From the NCBI GenBank assembly GCA_944385935.1, contig CALWZC010000011.1, positions 1 through 64,000 of the forward strand: DNA of 64,000 bases. Direction: 5' to 3'. Below are positions 1-8,913 of the stretch, one piece after another; the first letter of the stretch is position 1, and each line of letters begins with the position of its first letter. Under the pieces are notes generated by a model. It worked only from the letters and a program-made list of their open reading frames with translations. It ran no database searches and was not told where the DNA came from. This DNA comes from an uncultured Anaerofilum sp. Its GTDB lineage: Bacteria; Bacillota; Clostridia; Oscillospirales; Ruminococcaceae. Both the position numbers and the translations under genes were made by a program.

Positions 1-314
<314 letters not shown>

Positions 315-998
315 TTATGCTTCCTCCAGATAAATGACACCCTCCATCCGACGAATGGTACGTAGAATTTCGTCATGTCCTCTGTGTTGTTCTGCTCGGA
401 CGGTGACCAAAAAAGCAACCTCTTTGTCACTGGATAGGGGCTCTCGTTCCAATTGAACGCTGCTGGGTTCAAAATGGTTTAACCGCAAGTCTCGCATAAA
501 ATCTCCAATGGATACTTTTCTATCTAGTTCTACATATACATCCAAGACTCTTGCTTTTTGACGAATGCTCAAGTCCCACTGGTGCAAGATGGTTAGCACC
601 CCAAAAATGGCAATGCCACCAATAAATGCAACTTCGTATAAGCCAATGCCCAAAGCAAGACCAGTGCAAGCAGATGCCCACAAACCCGCTGCGGTAGTAA
701 GGCCCTTAATTTGGTTTCGGGCGGTCACAATAATGGTGCCAGCTCCCAAAAAGCCGATACCGCTGATTACTTGTGCCGACATACGAACAGGGTCACCAGT
801 TTGAAACGCCTGATAAACATACTGGTTGGTAATCATTACAATGCAAGCACCCATACACACCAAAATGTAGGTGCGTAGACCAGCGGGGCGATTTTTTAGC
901 CCTCTTTCAAACCCTAATACACCGCCCAATATGACTGCACATAAAATCCGAATAATTACAGAAATGACTGTTAGTTCTCGAACTGCACTTAATACCAT
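315..998 (-). CDS. MgtC/SapB family membrane protein
   Basis: A 227-residue membrane protein of the MgtC/SapB family. The N-terminal 140 residues hold about four hydrophobic segments with the family pattern LGFERGLKNRPAGLRTYILV near residues 25-45 and ISGIGFLGAGTII near residues 80-95. The C-terminal 80 residues form a soluble, ACT-like domain that ends in YLEEA. Family members are inner-membrane proteins linked to magnesium limitation, acid stress and virulence; the substrate, if any, is not settled. The start at 998 was chosen because AAAGGA lies about 11 bases upstream; the open frame runs further upstream to 1088 without a better site. It stands alone, divergent from the oxidoreductase at 1290. 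A minus-strand TATAAT lies at 1059-1064. Family assignment is secure, physiological role is not. Confidence 0.85.
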   Translation of the reverse strand: MVLSAVRELTVISVIIRILCAVILGGVLGFERGLKNRPAGLRTYILVCMGACIVMITNQYVYQAFQTGDPVRMSAQVISGIGFLGAGTIIVTARNQIKGLTTAAGLWASACTGLALGIGLYEVAFIGGIAIFGVLTILHQWDLSIRQKARVLDVYVELDRKVSIGDFMRDLRLNHFEPSSVQLEREPLSSDKEVAFLVTVRAEQHRGHDEILRTIRRMEGVIYLEEA

Positions 999-1289
999 TA
1001 CAACACAATCCTTTCTTTGAGAAATGTAAAAAATATGTAAAGTGAAAAGAACTTTTCCATTATAACAAAGGGGATTGGCAAAATCCACAAAAATTTATTG
1101 TCAAATTTTGTTTAAAATAGGTTCTTTTCTGCTTTTTTAAACATTACAGATATTGCGAACTTTTAAAAAATCATACTCAAATTTTGCGGAATACATAAAA
1201 GTATATACAAATTTACTGTTTTTGCGGTACAATTAGAACAAAGAACTGGTTTTAAACCCCATAGAAATAAAAGAACGGAGGCACAAACA

Positions 1290-2465
1290 ATGGAAAAAGT
1301 AAGATTTGGCGTCATTGGTGTGGGTAACATGGGCACTGGACATCTGAGCAACTACATAAAAGGTTCCTTGCCCCAGTTGGAAGTAACTGCTGTTGCCGAC
1401 CGAAAAGAGAGCCGCCGCAAATGGGCAAAAGAAAATCTGCCCGAAAGTGTAAAAATTTTTGAGGAAGGCTCTGACTTGATTGCAAGTGGATTGTGTGATG
1501 CAGTGTTAATTGCTACACCTCACTATCAACATCCTACATTGGCAATAGAGGCTTTTGCTCACAAAATTCATGTAATGTGTGAAAAGCCCGCTGGTGTATA
1601 TACCAAAGCTGTGCGAGAAATGAACGAGGCAGCAGAGAAGAGTGGCTGTGTATTTGGCATGATGTTTAATCAGCGCACAAACTGCCTGTATCGCAAAATG
1701 CATGAACTGGTGAACAGTGGCGAATTGGGAGCCATCAAGCGTGTAAACTGGATTATTACTGACTGGTATCGTACCCAGATTTATTATGATTCTGGTGCAT
1801 GGCGTGCTACTTGGGCAGGTGAAGGCGGCGGTGTTCTGCTGAACCAGTGCCCCCATCAGTTGGATTTGCTGCAATGGATTTGTGGATTGCCCAGCAAGGT
1901 ACACGCTTTTTGTCACATTGGCAAGTGGCATGATATCGAGGTAGAAGACGATGTGACCGCCTATCTGGAATATCCCAATGGTGCCACTGGAGTATTTATC
2001 ACTTCTACAGGAGATGCCCCCGGCACCAACCCTTTTGAAGTTGATATGGAAATGGGCAAGCTGGTTTGTGAGAATGATAAGTTGGTATTGTACAAACTGG
2101 CAGAGAACGAGCGCACTTGGTGCAAAACTGCAAAGGGCGGATTTGATAAGCCTGATTGCACTGAAATTGAAGTAGAAACCGATGGATTGAACGAGCAGCA
2201 CATCGGTGTGCTGAATGCCTTTGCTGGACGCATTTTGAATGGTACTCCTTTGGTGGCAGAAGGCAAAGAGGGCATTCGTGGCTTGACTTTGTCCAATGCA
2301 ATGCACCTTTCTAGTTGGTTGGGTCATGCAGTAGAAATTCCCTTTGATGAGGACTTGTATCTGGAAGAATTGAACAAGCGTCGTGCTACCTCTAAAATGA
2401 AAGAGGACTTGGATATTACTTTTGATACCACAAATACCTATGGTTCCAAAACAAAAACAAAATAA
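1290..2465 (+). CDS. Gfo/Idh/MocA family oxidoreductase
   Basis: A 391-residue NAD(P)-dependent dehydrogenase of the Gfo/Idh/MocA family, which oxidises or reduces sugars, inositols and related polyols. The N-terminal Rossmann fold opens with FGVIGVGNMGTGHL (residues 5-18). The family EKP motif is present (VMCEKPAG, about residues 95-102), where the Lys is the usual catalytic or cofactor-contacting residue. The C-terminal alpha/beta domain includes GGGVLLNQCPHQLDLLQWI, whose His aligns with the active-site His of the family. GGAGG lies about 8 bases before the ATG. The gene is monocistronic: a TACAAT -10 hexamer lies at 1228-1233 and a strong terminator follows. The substrate cannot be named because no sugar-pathway neighbour is present. 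Confidence 0.88.
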   Translation: MEKVRFGVIGVGNMGTGHLSNYIKGSLPQLEVTAVADRKESRRKWAKENLPESVKIFEEGSDLIASGLCDAVLIATPHYQHPTLAIEAFAHKIHVMCEKPAGVYTKAVREMNEAAEKSGCVFGMMFNQRTNCLYRKMHELVNSGELGAIKRVNWIITDWYRTQIYYDSGAWRATWAGEGGGVLLNQCPHQLDLLQWICGLPSKVHAFCHIGKWHDIEVEDDVTAYLEYPNGATGVFITSTGDAPGTNPFEVDMEMGKLVCENDKLVLYKLAENERTWCKTAKGGFDKPDCTEIEVETDGLNEQHIGVLNAFAGRILNGTPLVAEGKEGIRGLTLSNAMHLSSWLGHAVEIPFDEDLYLEELNKRRATSKMKEDLDITFDTTNTYGSKTKTK

Positions 2466-2477
2466 GTAGAAACGAAA

Positions 2478-2511
2478 AGCCCCACACCAATTTGGTGCGG
2501 GGCTTTTGTGG
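2478..2511 (+). terminator. Intrinsic terminator after oxidoreductase gene
   Basis: GCCCCACACCAA pairs with TTGGTGCGGGGC, and the 3' arm runs straight into CTTTT. It separates the oxidoreductase from the small gene at 2535. Confidence 0.8.
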
Positions 2512-2534
2512 CAAAAAATAAAGGAGAAATTTAC

Positions 2535-2837
2535 ATGAAACAATTGGAAGAAAAATTCAATGCCGAAGTTTTGCAATGCTGTGCAAAAGCAAAGTTAGAG
2601 TATGGACTAGATACTGCCCAAATGGAAAACGATATAAATCGCTTAGGTGCAGCAGCTATGTTGCGACAGCTTGCAAAACGAGGAGCAGTATCTGTTTTAT
2701 TTGACCAATTAAAAGAAAAAGGTCAGCTCTGCCTTTCCCCAGAGGCTGTAGCATCTAAAGTAGAATATGCTTCTTTGTTTACAGATAAGGAAGCAGACTG
2801 GTTTCTGGAACAGTTATGCCAAGGAGGATATTACTAA
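2535..2837 (+). CDS. Hypothetical protein, 100 aa
   Basis: A 100-residue, mostly helical, soluble protein with no signal peptide and no motif I recognise. It has regular Leu/Ala spacing, including LGAAAMLRQLAKRGAVSVLF near residues 35-55. The ATG at 2535 has AAAGGAG about 8 bases upstream; the frame also opens at 2508 but that lies inside the preceding terminator. A hairpin terminator follows immediately. Codon use resembles the neighbours, so it is probably a real gene. Function unknown. Confidence 0.6.
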   Translation: MKQLEEKFNAEVLQCCAKAKLEYGLDTAQMENDINRLGAAAMLRQLAKRGAVSVLFDQLKEKGQLCLSPEAVASKVEYASLFTDKEADWFLEQLCQGGYY

Positions 2838-2857
2838 GCACTAGAACAACATATATG

Positions 2858-4030
2858 CTATTCCTGCTCCACTGGGGCAGGAATATTTTTTCTGGGGAAA
2901 ATGTGGTTATTGGTTAGCAACAATCCGGCAGCAAGTGCGGTAAAAGGTGCTACGGTTACAAGGCCAAAACTTCCCACAACAGTATCTAATATTTCTGCTG
3001 CTACATATTTGTAATTTAAAATGTGGTCAATGGGAGTGCCTTGAGCCATAAATACCATCAAAAGAGCAATGTACCCACCAGAATATGCTAACAGTAAGGT
3101 GGTAGTCATTGTGCCCATAGCAGCACGACCTACATTCAGCCCAGAGCAAGTTGCTTCTTTCCAGCCAATAGAAGGCTTTTTTTGGATAACTTCATGAACA
3201 GCAGAGGTAATATCCACCGACAAATCCATCATAGCACCAGAAGCACCAATAAAAATACCACTCATAAAAATGGCAGTAAGGTTTAGGTTTTGGTATCCGC
3301 TATACAATAAAGATTCTGAGTCACTCATGACAGCCCCATGAATTTTGAATAAGTCTGTGAAGATGATTCCCAAAATGGCAGTACACAAAATTCCCAGCAA
3401 AGAGCCAAGAGTAGCCACAATGGTGCGCCGTTCAAAGCCGTATACAAATAAGATAATGATACCCGTTAGAAATACAGTAATTGCCATACCAATCCATACG
3501 GGATTCATACCGTTTAGATAGGCAGGAACTAAAACTTTCCAAATCATTAAAATGGTAATTACAAAGGAGTAAATGGATTGCAGACCGTTTTTACCAGCAA
3601 AAAGAATGAGAAATGCTGCAAAAATTGCCAGTAGCAACAGTTCTTTGTCCAACCGATAGTGGTCAGACATAACTACGGATAAGGTATTCCCGTTTTCATG
3701 GCTGATAGTAACCAGAGCACGGTCGCCAACAGAAAAAATTTTGTCCTTCTCCAAAGAGCCGCTAAGAAAATTGACTCCTGTTAGTTGTTGTCCTTTAAAA
3801 ATACCATCTTCAATTTCAATTTCACAGCTTTGTTCGCCAGACTGGATAAGGCCAGAGCTTTTGATAGCCGAGTTATCCACTGAAACTACCTTGCCGATTG
3901 CTCTTTCGGTGCCCTGATAAATCAAGGCATCCTCATAGCCAGTGGGGATGGCTATGAGGATGGCAATGAGAACCAATGCAATCAGCGAAGTTACAAGTAG
4001 CTTATGGTGCTTTTGTAAAACGCTTTTCAT
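2858..4030 (-). CDS. YibE/F family membrane protein
   Basis: A 390-residue integral membrane protein of the YibE/F family. It starts with one N-terminal membrane segment (residues 12-29), followed by an extracytoplasmic beta-rich domain (about 30-125) and then seven or so membrane segments. Recognisable stretches are GASGAMMDLSVDITSAVHEV near residue 265 and the Gly-rich segments in the second half. Its biochemical role is unknown; family members are predicted multipass transport-like proteins. The start at 4030 has GGAG about 9 bases upstream. It lies 40 bases downstream of the alkaline phosphatase gene on the same strand, so the two are probably co-transcribed; this pairing suggests a link to phosphate metabolism but does not prove one. 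Confidence 0.85.
   Translation of the reverse strand: MKSVLQKHHKLLVTSLIALVLIAILIAIPTGYEDALIYQGTERAIGKVVSVDNSAIKSSGLIQSGEQSCEIEIEDGIFKGQQLTGVNFLSGSLEKDKIFSVGDRALVTISHENGNTLSVVMSDHYRLDKELLLLAIFAAFLILFAGKNGLQSIYSFVITILMIWKVLVPAYLNGMNPVWIGMAITVFLTGIIILFVYGFERRTIVATLGSLLGILCTAILGIIFTDLFKIHGAVMSDSESLLYSGYQNLNLTAIFMSGIFIGASGAMMDLSVDITSAVHEVIQKKPSIGWKEATCSGLNVGRAAMGTMTTTLLLAYSGGYIALLMVFMAQGTPIDHILNYKYVAAEILDTVVGSFGLVTVAPFTALAAGLLLTNNHIFPRKNIPAPVEQE
2859..2891 (+). terminator. Intrinsic terminator for the 2535-2837 gene
   Basis: TATTCCTGC (2859-2867) pairs with GCAGGAATA (2877-2885) and is followed by a T run on the plus strand. The hairpin overlaps the last codons of the convergent yibE/F-type gene. 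Confidence 0.75.
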
Positions 4031-4070
4031 AAAAAGGAATCTCCTGTGGTTTGCAATTTTAAGGTGTCAA

Positions 4071-5693
4071 TTATTTTACCTGAGTGAGAGAAGCCAGTTT
4101 GTTGAAGATTTCAGTGTTGTCATAGTAGCCATCAAACTGTTCTGCACCAGCACCTTTTACAAGAACTTCTACAGGCAAACCAGTATGAGCATAGGAACCA
4201 AAGTTGATGCCGCTTTTGTTGTTGAGAATGTGGGTAATGGTTACGGTCAAAGGCTCATAACTACCATAGAGAACATACTCAGCTTGTGAAAATTCTTGCT
4301 CTTCTCCGGTGCGGCTCATGGTTTCATCATAGGCAGCCTTCAGTTGGTCATACTCGTACTGAGTCAATACCAGTGCACCAGTGTCGCCAGATTCTGGGTG
4401 TGAATCGGCATTATCTTTTTGAGAGGAGCCATCATTACCGCCGGCAACAGGTGGCTGCAAACCAAAAAGGGAGGTAATGTCGGTCATTACATCATCAAAG
4501 GAAGTTTTGTTGTCTTTGTAACCAGAAACATATTCCTCATCAAATTTTGCGTAGGAAATTTTTTGGCTGTCCATATTGGTTAAGAAGGTATCATAGTTGG
4601 TGCCAGCATACCCAATGGTCAAACCGCCAGTTTCATGGTCACCAGTAACAATAATCAAGGTTTCATCGGGATGCTCGTTGTAGAACTCAACAGCTTTTTG
4701 AACAGCGTTGTCCAAAGCGATGGTATCTTGAATGGTGGAAGCGGCATCGTTGGCATGGCAAGCCCAGTCGATTTTTCCGCCTTCTACCATCATAAAGAAT
4801 CCATTGTCATTATCCAGCATCTCAATGCCTTTTTCTACATAGTCGGCAAGTGACCATTGACCATCCTGCAAGTCAATGTTGTAGGGCATAGCATTTCCAT
4901 CAGCAAGATTTTCTTCAATTACAATTACCTTGCCATCTTCTGGTTTTAGAGCTTCTGCCTCTGCTTGTGTGGTTACTACTTTGTATCCTGCCTCTTGTGC
5001 CAACTGGTGCAGGTCTCCTGTACCGTCCTCTGTGGTGCGTTTGTTAAACTCGCCCCCTGCAAAATAGTCAAAATTGCTTTCGATAAGCTCTAGTCCAATT
5101 TCATAGTAGCTGTTGCGGCTGGCTTGATGTGCATAGAAGGCAGCAGGGGTGGCATGGGTGATGTTTACCGAGGAAATAACACCGATTTTGTAGTCTTTTT
5201 GTTCTTTCAGCTTTTCAGCGATAGTTTCGTATTCGGTTTTAAAGTCCTCGCTTACGTTGATGCTGCCACTCCATGTTTTGTGTCCTGTGGCAATGGAGGT
5301 TGCAGTAGAAGCAGAATCGGGAGCAAAAGAAGTGCTGTCGTAGGTCTGAGCAGAGCCTGCAATTTCAAAATCCATCATAGACAGATTGTTTTGGCTTTGC
5401 AAAACAGTCTTGTTTTCTCCATCTACCGAAACGGTTTTTGCATTGGATTGGTTGGAAACAGCACTTTTGTAGTAATTGGTAAGCTGAATCTGAGGATAAC
5501 TCATACCGTCACCAATAAACAAAAATACATATTTGGGAACAGTGCCCTGTGCTGCTTTAACAGATGTTGTATTGGTTACTTGTGCAGCTACTGGCTCTGC
5601 TACAGGCTGGGTAGAAGTGGGCTGACCACTGCAAGCTGTGGCAGACAGCAAAAAGGTGATAGCACAAGACAGTGCCAAAATTTGTTTCTTCAT
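4071..5693 (-). CDS. phoA: Alkaline phosphatase, lipoprotein form
   Basis: A 540-residue alkaline phosphatase (PhoA/PhoB superfamily), a Zn/Mg phosphomonoesterase that frees phosphate outside the membrane. The N terminus is a lipoprotein signal with lipobox LSATAC (Cys about residue 20), so the enzyme should be anchored to the outer face of the membrane. Catalytic motifs are all visible: FIGDGMSYPQ (metal Asp), PDSASTATSIATGHK (the DSA serine nucleophile), GGKIDWACHANDA (metal ligands) and GDHETGG (metal Asp/His). Low-complexity Pro/Gln residues follow the lipobox. The start at 5693 has AAAGGAG upstream and begins the signal peptide; the frame extends to 5810 without a signal. It is first in an operon with the YibE/F gene. 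Pho-box-like repeats lie upstream (separate entry). Confidence 0.93.
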   Translation of the reverse strand: MKKQILALSCAITFLLSATACSGQPTSTQPVAEPVAAQVTNTTSVKAAQGTVPKYVFLFIGDGMSYPQIQLTNYYKSAVSNQSNAKTVSVDGENKTVLQSQNNLSMMDFEIAGSAQTYDSTSFAPDSASTATSIATGHKTWSGSINVSEDFKTEYETIAEKLKEQKDYKIGVISSVNITHATPAAFYAHQASRNSYYEIGLELIESNFDYFAGGEFNKRTTEDGTGDLHQLAQEAGYKVVTTQAEAEALKPEDGKVIVIEENLADGNAMPYNIDLQDGQWSLADYVEKGIEMLDNDNGFFMMVEGGKIDWACHANDAASTIQDTIALDNAVQKAVEFYNEHPDETLIIVTGDHETGGLTIGYAGTNYDTFLTNMDSQKISYAKFDEEYVSGYKDNKTSFDDVMTDITSLFGLQPPVAGGNDGSSQKDNADSHPESGDTGALVLTQYEYDQLKAAYDETMSRTGEEQEFSQAEYVLYGSYEPLTVTITHILNNKSGINFGSYAHTGLPVEVLVKGAGAEQFDGYYDNTEIFNKLASLTQVK

Positions 5694-5782
5694 ACATTTC
5701 TCTCCTTTAAATTCAAAAGCACAAAGAGCATAGTGATTATTTTGCTCTGAGCAGTAGTATACCGAAAAAAGTGTAAAATATA

Positions 5783-5851
5783 TTATCATCACTATGTAAA
5801 AAATGCACAAATAATTGCAAAAAAAATGTAAAGTATAAAGTGGTTTGTAAA
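5783..5851 (-). promoter_or_regulatory. Candidate Pho-box promoter of alkaline phosphatase
   Basis: Reading the minus strand, TTTACA-like hexamers recur (TTTACA at 5846-5851, 5827-5832 and 5795-5800, with TTTGCA at 5816-5821 and TGTGCA at 5804-5809), spaced roughly 9-12 bases apart for the inner four. A GATAAT -10-like hexamer (5783-5788) follows the last one. PhoP in Bacillus binds TT(A/T/C)ACA repeats in this location. The assignment is inference; no consensus -35 is present. Confidence 0.4.
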
Positions 5852-5888
5852 GAAAAATACAAGGGTTTTTATGGGTAAATATAATAGC

Positions 5889-5976
5889 CTGTTAAAATGT
5901 TGTCAATCATAGACAAAATATGTTAAATTTTACACAAAGGTTTGGAGGTTTTTGCATATTGTTAAAACATTAACAG
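5889..5976 (+). promoter_or_regulatory. Rex-type operators upstream of adhE
   Basis: The site at 5959-5976 matches the Rex consensus TTGTTAA-N4-TTAACAA at 13 of 14 fixed positions (last base G). Two weaker copies with three mismatches each lie at 5889-5906 and 5920-5937. Rex represses fermentation genes when NAD+/NADH is high. The best copy covers the -35 hexamer of the adhE promoter. Confidence 0.75.
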
Positions 5977-5988
5977 TTGTGGTACAAT
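5959..5988 (+). promoter_or_regulatory. adhE promoter
   Basis: TTGTTA (5959-5964), an 18-base spacer and TACAAT (5983-5988) with an extended TG at 5980-5981. The -35 and spacer coincide with the strong Rex-type site. The short leader then carries a GCCCC/GGGGC hairpin (about 6004-6025). Confidence 0.7.
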
Positions 5989-6066
5989 AGCAACCATAGG
6001 ATGCCCCACACAACAACTTGGGGCCAAAAAAATTGCCTATTTCATTTGCTAACAGGAGGATGAACA

Positions 6067-8676
6067 ATGGCTGAAAAGAAAGTAAAGGTTGAGACTGTAG
6101 CCAACGATACAGATGCAATGATTGATGCGCTGGTTGGCAAAGCTCAGAAAGCACTGAAAGAATTCTTGGCATTGGACCAAGAGCAAATTGACCATATCGT
6201 ACACGAGATGGCTCTGGCTGGTTTGGACCAGCACCAAGAGTTGGCTCGCATGGCTGTAGAAGAAACTGGCCGTGGTGTTTACGAAGATAAGGTTATCAAA
6301 AATATGTTTGCCACCGAGTATATCTGGCACAACATTAAAAAGGAAAAGACCGTTGGCGTTCTGGATGAGAACGAAATGGAAGGCTATGTAGAGGTTGCTG
6401 AGCCTGTTGGTGTTATCTGTGGTGTTACCCCCACTACTAACCCCACCTCCACCACTATGTTTAAGAGCCTGATTGCGGTAAAGACCCGCAACCCCATTGT
6501 ATTTGCATTCCATCCCTCTGCACAAAAGTGCTCTGCTGAGGCTGCTCGCATTGTATACGAAGCTGCTGTAAAGGCTGGCGCACCTGAAAACTGCATTCAG
6601 TGGATTGAGCATCCCTCCATTGAGGCTACTCAGAAGTTGATGGCACATCCCGGTATTGCTACTATTTTGGCAACTGGTGGCCCTGGCATGGTACAGTCCG
6701 CTTACAGCTGCGGTAAGCCTGCTTTGGGTGTTGGCCCCGGTAACGTTCCTTGCTATATCGACAAAACTGCTGACATCCATCGTGCTTGCACCGATTTGAT
6801 GATGTCCAAGACCTTCGACAATGGTATGATTTGTGCTTCCGAGCAGGCTGCTATTGTTGATAAAGAAGTTGCAAAAGAGTTCGAGAGCTACATGAAGGAG
6901 AACAACTGCTACTTCTTGAATAAAGAGGAAACCGAAGCTGTTACCAAGTTTATGTTCCCCGACCCCAACAAGGGTGTTTATGGTCCTCTGGTAGGTAAGA
7001 GCGCATGCTGGATTGCTGAGCAGGCTGGCATTAAGGTTCCCGAAAAGACCAAGATTTTGATTGCTCGTCTGCCTGAGCCTTCTGAGCAGTACCCTCTTTC
7101 CAAAGAGAAGTTGAGCCCTGTTTTGGCATACTTTGTATGTGAGAACCAAGAGCAAGGCTTTGCATATGCAAACAAAATGTTGGAGTTGGGTGGTCTGGGC
7201 CACTCTGCTGTTATTCACACCGGCAGCATGGAAACTGCTGACGCTTATGGCGTGGCTATGCGTGTAGGCCGTATCATCGTAAACAGCCCCTCTTCTCAGG
7301 GTGCTATCGGTGACATCTACAACACCAACACACCTTCTTTGACTCTGGGCTGCGGAAGCTACGGTAAGAACTCTGTTTCTCAGAACGTTACCACCGTAAA
7401 CCTGATTAACAAAAAGCGTGTTGCAAAACGGAGAGTAAATATGCAGTGGTTTAAAGTTCCCCCCAAGATTTACTTTGAAGAAGATTCCATCCAGTATCTG
7501 GAGAAAATGGAAGACATCTCCCGTGCATTTATCGTAACCGACCCTGTTATGGTAAAACTGGGCAATGTAGACAAGGTTCTGTACTATTTGCGTAAGCGTG
7601 CACAGTACTGCCACAGCGAGATTTACTCCGACGTTGAGAGTGACCCCTCTGTAGAGTGCATCATGCGTGGTGTGGACGCTATGCGTGCCTTCCAGCCTGA
7701 TGTTATCATCGCTATCGGTGGTGGTTCTGCCATCGATGCTGCAAAGGGTATGTGGCTGTTCTACGAGCATCCTGAAACCAGCTTCGACGGTCTGCGTCAG
7801 CGTTTCTTGGATATCCGTAAGCGTGCATTTAAGTTCCCCAAACTGGGTGCTAAGACCAAGATGGTGGCTATTCCCACTACTTCTGGTACTGGTTCTGAGG
7901 TTACCAGCTTCTCTGTTATCACCGACAAGCAGAATGGCAACATCAAGTATCCTTTGGCAGACTACAGCCTGACCCCCGATGTTGCAATCATCGACCCTCA
8001 ATTCACTTGGTCTATGCCTAAGAGCATCGTTGCTGACACCGGTCTGGACGTTTTGACCCATGCTATCGAGGCTTATGTTTCTGTAATGGCAAGCGACTAC
8101 ACCGATGGTCTGGCTCTGCATGCTATCGACTTGGTATTTGAGAACTTGGAGAAGAGCTATCAGGGCGACCGTGCAGCTCGTGAGAAGATGCACAATGCTT
8201 CCTGTATCGCAGGTATGGCATTTACCAATGCTTTCTTGGGTCTGAACCACTCCATGGCTCATAAGCTGGGCGGTGAGTATCATATCCCCCACGGCCGTGC
8301 AAACGCTATCTTGATGCCTTATGTTGTTCGTTACAACGCAACAAAGCCCACCAAGTTTGCTGCTTTCCCCAAATACAAGGAGTATATTGCAGACAAGCGT
8401 TATGCTAAGATTGCTCGTTATCTGGGTCTGCCCGCTTCCACCACTGAAGAGGGTGTAAACAGCTTGATTAAGGCTATCCAAGACTTGATGAAGGCTGTAG
8501 AGCGTCCCATGAGCATTAAAGAGGCTGGTATCGACGAGGCCGAGTTCATGAGCAAGGTAGAAACACTGAGCTACAAGGCATTTGAAGACCAGTGCACCAC
8601 TGCAAACCCTGTATATCCTCTGGTTTCTGAGATTAAAGAGCTGTATATCAAAGCCTTTAACGGTGACGAGGCATAA
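6067..8676 (+). CDS. adhE: Bifunctional acetaldehyde-CoA/alcohol dehydrogenase
   Basis: An 869-residue AdhE that reduces acetyl-CoA to acetaldehyde and then ethanol, using two NADH. Residues 1-455 are the CoA-acylating aldehyde dehydrogenase with the catalytic Cys at about 256 in NGMICASEQ. Residues from about 470 to the end are the iron-dependent alcohol dehydrogenase with GGGSAIDAAKGM (about 551-562), the metal-site segments DTGLDVLTHAIEA, NHSMAHKLGG and IPHGRANAIL. Length is typical for the family. AGGAGG lies 7 bases before the ATG. Codon use is strongly biased to CGT, AAG and GCT, as in a highly expressed gene. It is monocistronic, with Rex-type operators upstream and a long terminator downstream. 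AdhE usually forms spirosome filaments in the cytosol and is the main NADH sink in ethanol fermentation. Confidence 0.98.
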   Translation: MAEKKVKVETVANDTDAMIDALVGKAQKALKEFLALDQEQIDHIVHEMALAGLDQHQELARMAVEETGRGVYEDKVIKNMFATEYIWHNIKKEKTVGVLDENEMEGYVEVAEPVGVICGVTPTTNPTSTTMFKSLIAVKTRNPIVFAFHPSAQKCSAEAARIVYEAAVKAGAPENCIQWIEHPSIEATQKLMAHPGIATILATGGPGMVQSAYSCGKPALGVGPGNVPCYIDKTADIHRACTDLMMSKTFDNGMICASEQAAIVDKEVAKEFESYMKENNCYFLNKEETEAVTKFMFPDPNKGVYGPLVGKSACWIAEQAGIKVPEKTKILIARLPEPSEQYPLSKEKLSPVLAYFVCENQEQGFAYANKMLELGGLGHSAVIHTGSMETADAYGVAMRVGRIIVNSPSSQGAIGDIYNTNTPSLTLGCGSYGKNSVSQNVTTVNLINKKRVAKRRVNMQWFKVPPKIYFEEDSIQYLEKMEDISRAFIVTDPVMVKLGNVDKVLYYLRKRAQYCHSEIYSDVESDPSVECIMRGVDAMRAFQPDVIIAIGGGSAIDAAKGMWLFYEHPETSFDGLRQRFLDIRKRAFKFPKLGAKTKMVAIPTTSGTGSEVTSFSVITDKQNGNIKYPLADYSLTPDVAIIDPQFTWSMPKSIVADTGLDVLTHAIEAYVSVMASDYTDGLALHAIDLVFENLEKSYQGDRAAREKMHNASCIAGMAFTNAFLGLNHSMAHKLGGEYHIPHGRANAILMPYVVRYNATKPTKFAAFPKYKEYIADKRYAKIARYLGLPASTTEEGVNSLIKAIQDLMKAVERPMSIKEAGIDEAEFMSKVETLSYKAFEDQCTTANPVYPLVSEIKELYIKAFNGDEA

Positions 8677-8715
8677 GTTTCTAAGCGATTCGCGAAAACA
8701 TTCGTTTTCCTGTTC

Positions 8716-8760
8716 ACAATACGGATGCAGTCTTTGGGCTGTATCCGTATTGTTGTTTTT
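8716..8760 (+). terminator. adhE terminator
   Basis: A 15-base stem (ACAATACGGAT.CAG with CTG.ATCCGTATTGT, 8716-8730 / 8739-8753) followed by a T-rich tail. Confidence 0.85.
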
Positions 8761-8823
8761 GCTGGCAAATGCTGGCCAGTGTAAATAATGAGTGGCAAAA
8801 TAGACAAACTTTTTTTGTTGTGG

Positions 8824-8853
8824 TTGACAAAGAAAGAAAAGAAACAATATAAT
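8824..8853 (+). promoter_or_regulatory. asnA promoter (sigma-A)
   Basis: Consensus TTGACA (8824-8829), 18-base spacer, consensus TATAAT (8848-8853). The 60-base leader is too short for a T-box and none is seen. Confidence 0.8.
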
Positions 8854-8913
8854 GTATAAAAAGCCGGCACAGAGGGGATTTTTTTGTCGGCAAATAAAAG
8901 GGAAGTGGGAAAA

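Noticed and set aside
1506..2576. A 356-codon minus-strand frame opposite the oxidoreductase gene
   Set aside because: Shadow of the Gfo/Idh/MocA gene; low-complexity Cys/Phe/Gln-rich product and no start signal.
8854..8913. Possible T-box ahead of asnA
   Set aside because: The leader is too short and contains no GGTGG-ACCGCG motif.
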